Part shown: positions 1 through 4,838 of the stretch, piece after piece
How positions within the stretch are numbered: position 1 is the first letter of the stretch
How the letters are laid out: each line of letters begins with the position of its first letter
Assembly: GCA_031271075.1 (NCBI GenBank)
Contig: JAISWN010000195.1
Coordinates: forward strand, 1-5,842
DNA from: Treponema sp.
GTDB lineage: Bacteria > Spirochaetota > Spirochaetia > Treponematales > Breznakiellaceae
DNA length: 5,842 nt
Direction of reading: 5' to 3'
The notes under the pieces: generated by a model
The model's input: the letters and a program-made list of their open reading frames with translations, nothing else
What the model was told of the DNA's origin: nothing
The model's database searches: none
Translations under genes and position numbers: made by a program

Positions 1-220
1 TCTCCGGGGTAAGGAGTTCCCGCTCCACCATCCGCCCGATGCTGTCCGCAAGCCGGCGGCGTTCCCTGGGAAGGATGCCCGGCGTAAAGGGGAGCCGTAT
101 ACCGAAGATCCGCAGTTCCTTGAGAGGCCGGAACAGCATCCTGATGGCCAGCACATTGGTCAAAAAACCGATGAAGGCCCCCGCCAGGGGGGGGACAAGC
201 CAGAAAAACCAGTTGTTCAT
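1..220 (-). CDS. DUF445 family membrane protein, N-terminal part (cut by window edge)
   Basis: The first 73 residues are visible; the rest lies beyond the left edge. They start MNNWFFWLVPPLAGAFIGFL, a hydrophobic N-terminal membrane segment, followed by TNVLAIRMLFRP and then LPFTPGILPRERRRLADSIG. The pattern G-x-x-x-G-x-x-T-N-x-x-A-I-x-M-L-F-R-P followed by a G-I-L-P-R-x-R-x-x-L-A-x-x-I-G motif is the conserved N-terminus of the DUF445 (YheB-like) family, whose biochemical role is unknown. The ATG overlaps the TGA of the upstream lipoprotein gene as ATGA, which implies translational coupling. A GGAG lies about 10 bases upstream of the ATG. Codons 9-12 (Val-Pro-Pro-Leu) contain an uninterrupted run of eight C on the coding strand, a possible slippage site. 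Family assignment is firm; function is not known. Confidence 0.87.
   Translation of the reverse strand, partial: MNNWFFWLVPPLAGAFIGFLTNVLAIRMLFRPLKELRIFGIRLPFTPGILPRERRRLADSIGRMVERELLTPE
187..194. repeat. G8 homopolymer (C8 on coding strand) near the start of the DUF445 gene
   Basis: Eight consecutive G on the + strand. On the coding strand they form the third base of codon 9, both Pro codons, and the first base of a Leu codon. A one-base slip here would frameshift the DUF445 protein almost at its N-terminus. Confidence 0.95.
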
Positions 221-681
221 GGGTTTAGGACTCCGGCGGAACTAAGTTCAGCGGCGGTACGGGCCTGCCCCTCGTTGTCGTAGATATCCACCTCCTCTTC
301 CGGAAGCCAGCCCTGGGAATCCCCTTCCACCAGCACCCAGGATTCCGCCCGATCCGCGGCGATTACCGATCTGCGCTCAATAACCCGGATCACCGAGCCG
401 CGCCTCAGGTAACCCCGGGACGCCCCTGCCCTATCGGGACTGTCTCTCAGGTGAGTGTAGGGTTTATTGATCAACCCGTAGCCTATTACCGGCCGGGAAA
501 GGGGCGGGCTGGGCGGCGGGGTAAGAACCACTTCATCCTTGTTCCGGCTGCAAGCCCAGGAAAAAGCCAGAGTGAAAAAGATCAGCGCGAGAAAAGGGAA
601 GGCGGAAGGGCAAAATTTCCGATCCCGCTGATCCCCGCGAATTCTATCTTGATCAGAAAAATGGAAAACATCTATGCTCAT
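217..681 (-). CDS. SH3-like domain putative lipoprotein
   Basis: This 154-residue protein has a charged N-region of about 24 residues (five Arg), a hydrophobic core at about residues 25-43 (FPFLALIFFTLAF) and Cys44 in the context FSWAC. It is therefore probably exported and lipid-modified, although the lipobox is weak: Ser sits at -3, tolerable only under the loose spirochaetal rule. A Pro-rich linker (residues 54-64) follows. A small beta-rich domain at about 66-132 has the look of a bacterial SH3 domain: GYGLINKPYTHLRDSPD, then GYLRRGSVIRVIE, then SWVLVEGDSQGWLPEEEV. Such domains usually bind peptidoglycan or cell-wall ligands; that role is inference. The ATG at 681 is the only canonical start ahead of the signal region, yet no Shine-Dalgarno sequence precedes it. 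Its stop overlaps the DUF445 start as ATGA, so the two are co-translated. It diverges from the omptin gene with three bases between start codons. Confidence 0.82.
   Translation of the reverse strand: MSIDVFHFSDQDRIRGDQRDRKFCPSAFPFLALIFFTLAFSWACSRNKDEVVLTPPPSPPLSRPVIGYGLINKPYTHLRDSPDRAGASRGYLRRGSVIRVIERRSVIAADRAESWVLVEGDSQGWLPEEEVDIYDNEGQARTAAELSSAGVLNP
649..678 (+). promoter_or_regulatory. possible promoter of the omptin gene
   Basis: TTGATC (649-654) and TATGCT (673-678) each match four of six bases of the sigma-70 -35 and -10 hexamers and are 18 bases apart. Transcription would begin around 684-685, at the first base of the ATG, which would give a leaderless message. That fits the absence of a Shine-Dalgarno sequence before this start. 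Both hexamers are weak and the site lies inside the N-terminal codons of the divergent lipoprotein gene, so this is tentative. Confidence 0.25.
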
Positions 682-684
682 ACA

Positions 685-1704
685 ATGAAAAACATAACCG
701 TTTTTTGGCCTTTAGTCATCATTTCCGCGGTTTTGTGTTTGGGGACCTTGTCTTTCCCCCCTGTCCTGCAGGGCCAGACGGAGTTTAATAAGCCTGAAGC
801 GGGAGATTTTCCCTATGTTTTTTCTGTAAGCCCCCTGGCCGGTTTCCTCTATGGGTATGCTGAAGAAATAGTTTACAATGGCAAAAGCAGCACTTATCTA
901 AGCCAACTCCTTTGGGACATAAAGCCCCTGGTTTACTCCGGGGCGATTCTTGATATTTCCCGGAAAAAAAATCCCGGTTTTTTTTACTCCATAAGCCTGA
1001 AGTTCGGTTTTCCCATGAGATCCGGGATCATGGAAGACCGGGACTGGGTAAACGCTAAGGGCGCGCTTACCCATTACTCGCGCCACGACTCCAGGATAGA
1101 CGAGGCTTGGTTTCACGATTTCCTGGGGGGGATTTCCCTGCCCTTCTTCGGATCCCGCGTCCTCTTTAAGCCTTACCTGGGAGTGTCATATACCCATTTA
1201 AGGTGGATCGCTTCCGATGGTTATACGAAATACTCAGAGGAGGACCCAGCCGGTTCCGGTTCCTATCCGCCCCTTCAGGATTCGGAGCCGGAAGAACCTA
1301 TATCCGGCCGGGTCGTAAGCTACACCCAGGAATGGATGGTCCTCTTCTTTGGGGTTTCCCTTTCCTATGCTTTCCATCCCCGTTTTTCCGCCGGTCTTTC
1401 TGTCCGTATAAGCCCTCTGCTTTACTTTACCGGAGAAGACTATCATTACAAGAGGGAACCGGAGATACGGTTCAGTGATTATATTTTGGGCGGTTTCTAC
1501 CTGGAGCCCGGCGGAGAGTTCTCTTTCAGTTTCAACAAATGGTTTTCCGCGGGGCTGTATGTTTCCTGGCGTTATTTGAAGGGGTCCCCCAACGGCGGCC
1601 TTACCACTAGCAATCCTATCGGGGGCACTGTTTCCAGAAGTCCCACCGCGGGAGCGGCCTGGCAGACTCTGGACTTAGGTTTGCGGATGGGTCTTCGTTT
1701 TTAA
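685..1704 (+). CDS. omptin-family outer-membrane aspartyl-type protease
   Basis: A 339-residue protein counted from ATG 685, which begins a standard signal peptide (MKNITV, hydrophobic core to about residue 29, likely cleavage near LQG-Q, 30/31). An upstream in-frame ATG at 661 would put nine extra polar residues first and is less likely. The mature part alternates amphipathic strands and ends LGLRMGLRF with a terminal Phe, as outer-membrane barrels do. Omptin landmarks appear in the right order: EIVY (61-64, like OmpT ERVY), SQLLWDIK (73-80, like SQLDW), MEDRDW (116-121), SRH (132-134), GYTKYSEE (179-186), SYTQEW (212-217) and EDYHYKR (251-257). These give Asp118/Asp120 and the Asp252-x-His254 dyad, matching OmpT Asp83/Asp85 and Asp210/His212. 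Omptins cleave extracellular proteins, typically next to basic residues, from loops at the barrel top. The gene stands alone on its strand, is more A/T-rich than its neighbours and has A8, T8 and G7 runs. No Shine-Dalgarno is visible. Catalytic activity is inferred from the retained residues. Confidence 0.9.
   Translation: MKNITVFWPLVIISAVLCLGTLSFPPVLQGQTEFNKPEAGDFPYVFSVSPLAGFLYGYAEEIVYNGKSSTYLSQLLWDIKPLVYSGAILDISRKKNPGFFYSISLKFGFPMRSGIMEDRDWVNAKGALTHYSRHDSRIDEAWFHDFLGGISLPFFGSRVLFKPYLGVSYTHLRWIASDGYTKYSEEDPAGSGSYPPLQDSEPEEPISGRVVSYTQEWMVLFFGVSLSYAFHPRFSAGLSVRISPLLYFTGEDYHYKREPEIRFSDYILGGFYLEPGGEFSFSFNKWFSAGLYVSWRYLKGSPNGGLTTSNPIGGTVSRSPTAGAAWQTLDLGLRMGLRF
964..985. repeat. A8 / T8 homopolymer pair inside the omptin gene
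   Basis: Eight A (964-971), the six bases TCCCGG, then eight T (978-985). The two tracts are mutually complementary, so they can fold as an A8/T8 hairpin with a six-base loop. The sequence CCCGG also precedes each tract. The stretch encodes Lys94 to Phe100, ahead of all catalytic residues, so a slip in either run would abolish the protease. Confidence 0.9.
1125..1131. repeat. G7 homopolymer inside the omptin gene
   Basis: Seven consecutive G encode part of Leu-Gly-Gly (residues 147-149) in a predicted barrel strand. This is the third simple homopolymer of seven or more bases in the gene. Confidence 0.9.
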
Positions 1705-2082
1705 AGCTTCCGTTCTTAAAGCGTCAAAGAGTTTCCGGTCAGAGTCCACAAAGTCAAGCCTCTCCATTTCTTCCAGAGCCGCCCAGCGCCATTCGCTATG
1801 TTCGTTAAGCCTGAAATCGGTCTTTAGAAAGCTGATCCGGTAGGCGTTGAGTATCCGGCGCCGGCCCTTATGGACAAAGGAGGCGGTTCCCAGAAATTCC
1901 CCCACCCGGATGGGGACCGCAAATTCCTCAGCGTATTCCCGGACAAGGGCTTCTCCGTCGCTCTCCCCCTCTTCGGTTTTCCCGCCGGGAAATTCCCATT
2001 TTTCCCCCATGGCGCCGCCGGGGATACGCCGGGCTATAAAGTACCTGTCCCCTTCCCGGGCGATGCCCGCTACCGAATTCAC
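1675..2082 (-). CDS. Nudix hydrolase, MutT-like
   Basis: A 135-residue single-domain Nudix protein. The start is VAGIAREGDRYFIARR, then GEKWEFPGGKTEEGE, and the Nudix box runs from the second Gly of FPGG through EFAV: G-x5-E-x7-R-E-x2-E-E-x-A-V. The metal-binding Glu residues are present; the usual aliphatic residue after RE is Tyr, and the Gly before the last position is Ala. Order and length fit MutT or CTP-pyrophosphatase-like enzymes that hydrolyse (oxidised) nucleoside triphosphates or related diphosphates; the exact substrate cannot be read from sequence. The start is GTG at 2082: an in-frame TAG, the stop of the preceding gene, lies 12 bases upstream, and no Shine-Dalgarno precedes the GTG, so translation may depend on reinitiation. 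The last nine codons and stop overlap the omptin 3' end on the opposite strand, so the LKTKTHPQT tail is probably not a conserved part. Confidence 0.9.
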   Translation of the reverse strand: MNSVAGIAREGDRYFIARRIPGGAMGEKWEFPGGKTEEGESDGEALVREYAEEFAVPIRVGEFLGTASFVHKGRRRILNAYRISFLKTDFRLNEHSEWRWAALEEMERLDFVDSDRKLFDALRTEALKTKTHPQT

Positions 2083-2094
2083 CGCTTTGGAGAT

Positions 2095-2505
2095 CTACAG
2101 GAGGAAGGCCTGGGGAAAGAGGAAGTGGAGCAGGGCCGCGCCAAGGGAGACAAAACCCACCCATTTACGGTTCCGCGACACCGTTTCGGCGGCTTTTGAA
2201 CTCCGCGCGTCGTCAAGGCTGGACCGGCTCTGGTAATACCCCAAAAGGATGATAAAACCCGCCCCCAAACCCGCAAGGGCCGGGAGAATATCCCCCAGTA
2301 CCGGCAGGTTACCCTGTACCGGGGAAAGAAGCTTAAGGAGGCCGATGGCCATAGTTAAAATCCCCAGAACCAGTCTGAAAGTTTCATTCCCCAAAGAAAA
2401 ACGGAATTCCCTCTCCAGGGAACTTTCCTCCCCCGAATCTCCGCGTAAAAGGACAAAACCGGCCGCGGCGTTAAACAGAATGGACAAAAGATAAAACTGT
2501 ATCAT
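2095..2505 (-). CDS. four-span conserved-type membrane protein, function unknown
   Basis: A 136-residue hydrophobic protein that I do not recognise by function. Predicted membrane segments lie at about 3-20 (QFYLLSILFNAAAGFVLL), 43-60, 69-91 (VLGDILPALAGLGAGFIILL) and 115-131. There is a charged loop at 21-42 (RGDSGEESSLEREF) and another at 93-114 rich in Ser, Arg and Asp. I chose ATG 2505 because GGGGAG (2509-2514) lies just upstream and the protein then opens directly into the first membrane segment; a longer form from 2541 would add twelve polar residues with no ribosome site. It follows the single-span protein gene after 67 bases and precedes the Nudix gene by 12 bases in the same reading frame, so it is probably an operon member. 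No motif suggests transport or enzymatic activity. Confidence 0.8.
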   Translation of the reverse strand: MIQFYLLSILFNAAAGFVLLRGDSGEESSLEREFRFSLGNETFRLVLGILTMAIGLLKLLSPVQGNLPVLGDILPALAGLGAGFIILLGYYQSRSSLDDARSSKAAETVSRNRKWVGFVSLGAALLHFLFPQAFLL

Positions 2506-2508
2506 GCT

Positions 2509-2514
2509 CTCCCC
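2509..2514 (-). promoter_or_regulatory. ribosome binding site deciding the start of the four-span protein
   Basis: GGGGAG on the minus strand, three bases before ATG 2505. It supports this start over the upstream in-frame ATG at 2541. Confidence 0.65.
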
Positions 2515-2516
2515 GT

Positions 2517-2528
2517 GTTTTCTAAAAC
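2517..2528. repeat. 12-base dyad GTTTTCTAAAAC
   Basis: Two perfect 5-base arms around a 2-base centre, just upstream of the ribosome site of the four-span protein. A second 12-base dyad (2551-2562) begins 34 bases away. It could be an operator half or chance. Confidence 0.4.
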
Positions 2529-2544
2529 AAGTCGGTTCCAAAGC

Positions 2545-2566
2545 AGGCAGGGTTTTGAAACCGCCT
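2545..2566 (-). other. hairpin in the gap between the two membrane-protein genes
   Basis: AGGC (2545-2548) pairs with GCCT (2563-2566), and GGTTT (2551-2555) with AAACC (2558-2562), with a two-base bulge: about nine pairs in total. It sits shortly after the stop of the single-span protein gene on the transcribed minus strand. No run of U follows, so it is not a standard terminator; it might stabilise or cut the transcript, or be an operator. Confidence 0.4.
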
Positions 2567-2572
2567 CAAATA

Positions 2573-3163
2573 TTACCGTGTTTTAACCCTAAATTCAAGA
2601 AGTTCGCTTTCTCCCTGAATATGAAAAATCAGTTCCCGGCTGTCGAAAGGCGCTACCATACGGAATTCCTCTTCTTTTCCGGGGCTGAAGACGATGCGGT
2701 GGGAAAAACCGGAACTCTCCCCTCCCCTCTCCCCGGCGGGGCTTATCAGGATGTCTGTCAAGCCGCCGCCCTTTGCCGTTCTTGCTTCCGGATCCGGTTT
2801 TTTCCGAACCGTAACTATCACCGTTCCCTGGTACCTCTGGGCCTCTACAGTAATACTGTTTCCCTGGAACTTGTAGCTTCTGCCGGTGATACCGGAAAAC
2901 GCGACAATTGCGCTGATTGCCGAGAGGATCAGTACCGTGGCAAAAAGCGTGGCTAAGGGCTTTGTGGCGGTAAGGGGCCGCAAAAGGTTGAATTTAGGCT
3001 GGGCTGATTTTTCGTAGAGATCCCTTACCCGCTGGGGAGCTTTTGCCAGCCGCTTTTCCCGGGAATAGTAAAACACCATTTCGTCTTCACCGGGCCTGTT
3101 TTCCGTAAGCTCCCTTTCTGGGTTGGGCCGGGAAGGTTTATTACCGGAAGATCCCTCACTCAT
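2573..3163 (-). CDS. single-span membrane protein with basic cytoplasmic N-terminus, function unknown
   Basis: A 196-residue protein, not recognised. Residues 1-30 are polar and low-complexity (Ser, Gly, Pro, Glu). Residues 31-68 are basic (FYYSREKRLAKAPQRVRDLYE). One membrane segment lies at about 69-93 (PLATLFATVLILSAISAIVAF). The remaining hundred residues are beta-rich and presumably extracytoplasmic: YKFQGNSITVEAQRYQGTVIVTVRKK, then LTDILISPAG, then RELIFHIQGESELLEFRVK. The positive-inside rule places the N-terminus in the cytoplasm. I chose ATG 3163 because GGGAGAG lies four bases upstream; an in-frame ATG at 3178 lacks such a site. Its start overlaps the stop of the NAD(P)HX repair gene by 8 bases (ATGAGTGA), pointing to co-translation. 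It may be a lineage-specific envelope protein. Confidence 0.82.
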   Translation of the reverse strand: MSEGSSGNKPSRPNPERELTENRPGEDEMVFYYSREKRLAKAPQRVRDLYEKSAQPKFNLLRPLTATKPLATLFATVLILSAISAIVAFSGITGRSYKFQGNSITVEAQRYQGTVIVTVRKKPDPEARTAKGGGLTDILISPAGERGGESSGFSHRIVFSPGKEEEFRMVAPFDSRELIFHIQGESELLEFRVKTR

Positions 3164-4838
3164 GGGGCTCTCCCACAAAATCGGGCCGGGGCGGCAGCCA
3201 GGCTCTTCCCGCTATATCCGCCGCCCTGTCCGCCAGTTCCAGGGGATCGGTAAAACGTCCGGCGAAGAGGGGATCTTCCGCGGCCCTGATCAGAAGCGCC
3301 GCGGCGGCCAGGGCGCAGGCGTACAAATCGGGAGGCGTTTCCGGCGGCGGGACCGCGGAAACCGCGGCTGCGCCGGAGCCGTCCCCGTTCGCCGCAAAGC
3401 AACGGGCCGCTATGCCGGCGCAGAAACCCGCCAGAAGGTCGCCGCTGCCCCCGGCGCCCAGAACCGGCGCCATGCCGTCTACCAGGCCCAGCCTTCCGTC
3501 CGGGGCGGCCGCAAACATCACATGGGTTTTGAAAAGGATCACCGCGTTTTTTTCCCTGGCAAGGGAGAGGAGGAAGGGCGCGGGGTGGGCCAGGAGCTCC
3601 CCTTTGGGAATATCCCCATAGGCGGCCAGCTCCCCCGGATGCGGGGTAAGCAGGGCCTTGCCGTGAAACACCCTGCCCTTGGCAAGGCTGATGGCGTCGG
3701 CGTCAAGGACAAGGGGGATACCGGCCTCCTCCAGCGCCAGGGCTTCCTCCAGGATTCTCAGGCGGGCCGGCGATTTACCCCAGCCGGGGCCCAGCAGGAC
3801 AGCCTGGGGTTTAAAACGGGAAACCCCTTCCGGCACCGCCCCGATCCCCGGAACTTCCCCCTCCGTCTCGGAGGGAACCACCATAACGCCCCCAGCGTTG
3901 ACGGCGAGATGCCCGTGGATCTGAGGGTCCACCACCAGCCGGATAAGCCCCGTTCCTACAGCCTGGGCGCCTCTGGCGGCGAGCCGGGCGGCCCCGGAAG
4001 CGCCCGGAGATCCGGCCCGGATCTCAAGCAGCCCCCGGCTGTACTTGTAGGCGTTCCGTTTTACCGGGGGGATCAGCGAAGCGGCCCGATCCCAGGAGAC
4101 CCGCTCCGCCGCCCGGTATTTTTCCGTTAAAGCCCGGGGGAAGATACCTCCCACCGGGAGGATCCTTCCTGCCCGGGGCCGGGCGGCAGGGTCGTAGATG
4201 CAGAATTTTTCAGGCTCTATCGCCAGGGTCGCGTGGGCGGACAGAACCGGCTCCCCTTCCTTCCAGTGATCCGAATTTCCCGAAGGCAGATCCACGGACA
4301 CTACCAGGGGCCCCTTTCCATTGTCCGCCCCGGCAGTAAGGCGGTTCACCTGTTCAACCAGATCGGCAAGAGGGCCCCGAAGAGGCCCCTCAAGCCCCGT
4401 CCCGGCAATGCCGTCGATGAGGAGATCCGCCTGACGGAGAATTTCATCCAGCGCCGGATCGGGAAGTGCCCCGGCACAGAAAACCCTGACACCCATCTTT
4501 TCCAGGGAACGAAAAGCCTCCGACCGGGGGTTCCGTTCCCCGGGGCCGGGGATTTTGTTGATCAGCACCGCCGCCTTTTCGGGTTCCGCCCGTTCCGCCA
4601 GAAGCAGGGTCCGCAGGATCACCAGGGCGTCGGCGGCGTTGTTTCCCGAACCGGCAAGGGCCGCAATACGGGGTTTTCCGGGAGCGCCGGCGAAGAGGGA
4701 GGGAAAAGCCTCAAGCAACACTTCCGCGGCCCGGCGGCCCGCCGCCTCCACCAGGGCAAAAGGATCGAAGAACCAGCGGGAAGCGGCCTCCGCGTCCATA
4801 GCCCGGGCAGGGCCGGCAAAAATAAGCGCGTCCCTCAC
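3156..4838 (-). CDS. nnr: bifunctional ADP-dependent NAD(P)HX dehydratase / NAD(P)HX epimerase
   Basis: A 560-residue fusion of the usual bacterial type. It repairs NADH and NADPH hydrates in the cytoplasm: the N-terminal half interconverts the R and S epimers and the C-terminal half dehydrates the S form using ADP. Epimerase half (about 1-235): FALVEAAGRRAAE (27-39), GSGNNAADA (63-71), DGIAGTGL (142-149), VSVDLPSG (180-187) and PEK with Lys211. Dehydratase half (about 240-540): KYSRG (265-269), GASGAARLAARGA (279-291), LLGPGWG (348-354), VLDADAIS (377-384), LTPHPGE (397-403) and GAGGSGD (461-467), with Asp467 as expected catalytic base. The start is GTG at 4838, forming GTGA with the stop of the upstream gene and preceded by GGTGGAGG; ATG 4874 would only add a Gly-rich leader. 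Oddity: the normally Gly-rich NNGGDG loop reads NNAADA, so epimerase activity is less certain than dehydratase activity. Confidence 0.94.
   Translation of the reverse strand: MRDALIFAGPARAMDAEAASRWFFDPFALVEAAGRRAAEVLLEAFPSLFAGAPGKPRIAALAGSGNNAADALVILRTLLLAERAEPEKAAVLINKIPGPGERNPRSEAFRSLEKMGVRVFCAGALPDPALDEILRQADLLIDGIAGTGLEGPLRGPLADLVEQVNRLTAGADNGKGPLVVSVDLPSGNSDHWKEGEPVLSAHATLAIEPEKFCIYDPAARPRAGRILPVGGIFPRALTEKYRAAERVSWDRAASLIPPVKRNAYKYSRGLLEIRAGSPGASGAARLAARGAQAVGTGLIRLVVDPQIHGHLAVNAGGVMVVPSETEGEVPGIGAVPEGVSRFKPQAVLLGPGWGKSPARLRILEEALALEEAGIPLVLDADAISLAKGRVFHGKALLTPHPGELAAYGDIPKGELLAHPAPFLLSLAREKNAVILFKTHVMFAAAPDGRLGLVDGMAPVLGAGGSGDLLAGFCAGIAARCFAANGDGSGAAAVSAVPPPETPPDLYACALAAAALLIRAAEDPLFAGRFTDPLELADRAADIAGRAWLPPRPDFVGEPHE
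3168..3174 (-). promoter_or_regulatory. ribosome binding site deciding the start of the single-span protein
   Basis: GGGAGAG on the minus strand, with four bases to ATG 3163. It lies inside the last codons of the upstream gene and rules for 3163 over ATG 3178. Confidence 0.7.

Noticed and set aside
451..684. N-terminal extension of the omptin frame upstream of ATG 685
   Set aside because: It is antisense to the lipoprotein, basic and non-secretory in character; the signal peptide begins at 685.
1700..1750. Bidirectional terminator between the convergent omptin and Nudix genes
   Set aside because: Short T-rich stretches and a repeated TTAAAGC exist, but no stable GC hairpin followed by a T run was found.
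2719..2737. G-quadruplex on the minus strand
   Set aside because: Only three G4 runs are contiguous; a fourth run on the same strand is missing, and the sequence is explained as codons of Gly, Glu and Arg.
2504..2956. Rightward open frame across the gap and the single-span protein gene
   Set aside because: No family motif or plausible ribosome site, and it opposes a gene with a clear membrane segment and ribosome site.
3123..4130. Long rightward open frame (335 codons) opposite the dehydratase half of the NAD(P)HX repair gene
   Set aside because: Composition is Gly/Arg/Pro-rich without domains, as expected for the antisense of GC-rich DNA; the minus-strand protein has full family motifs.
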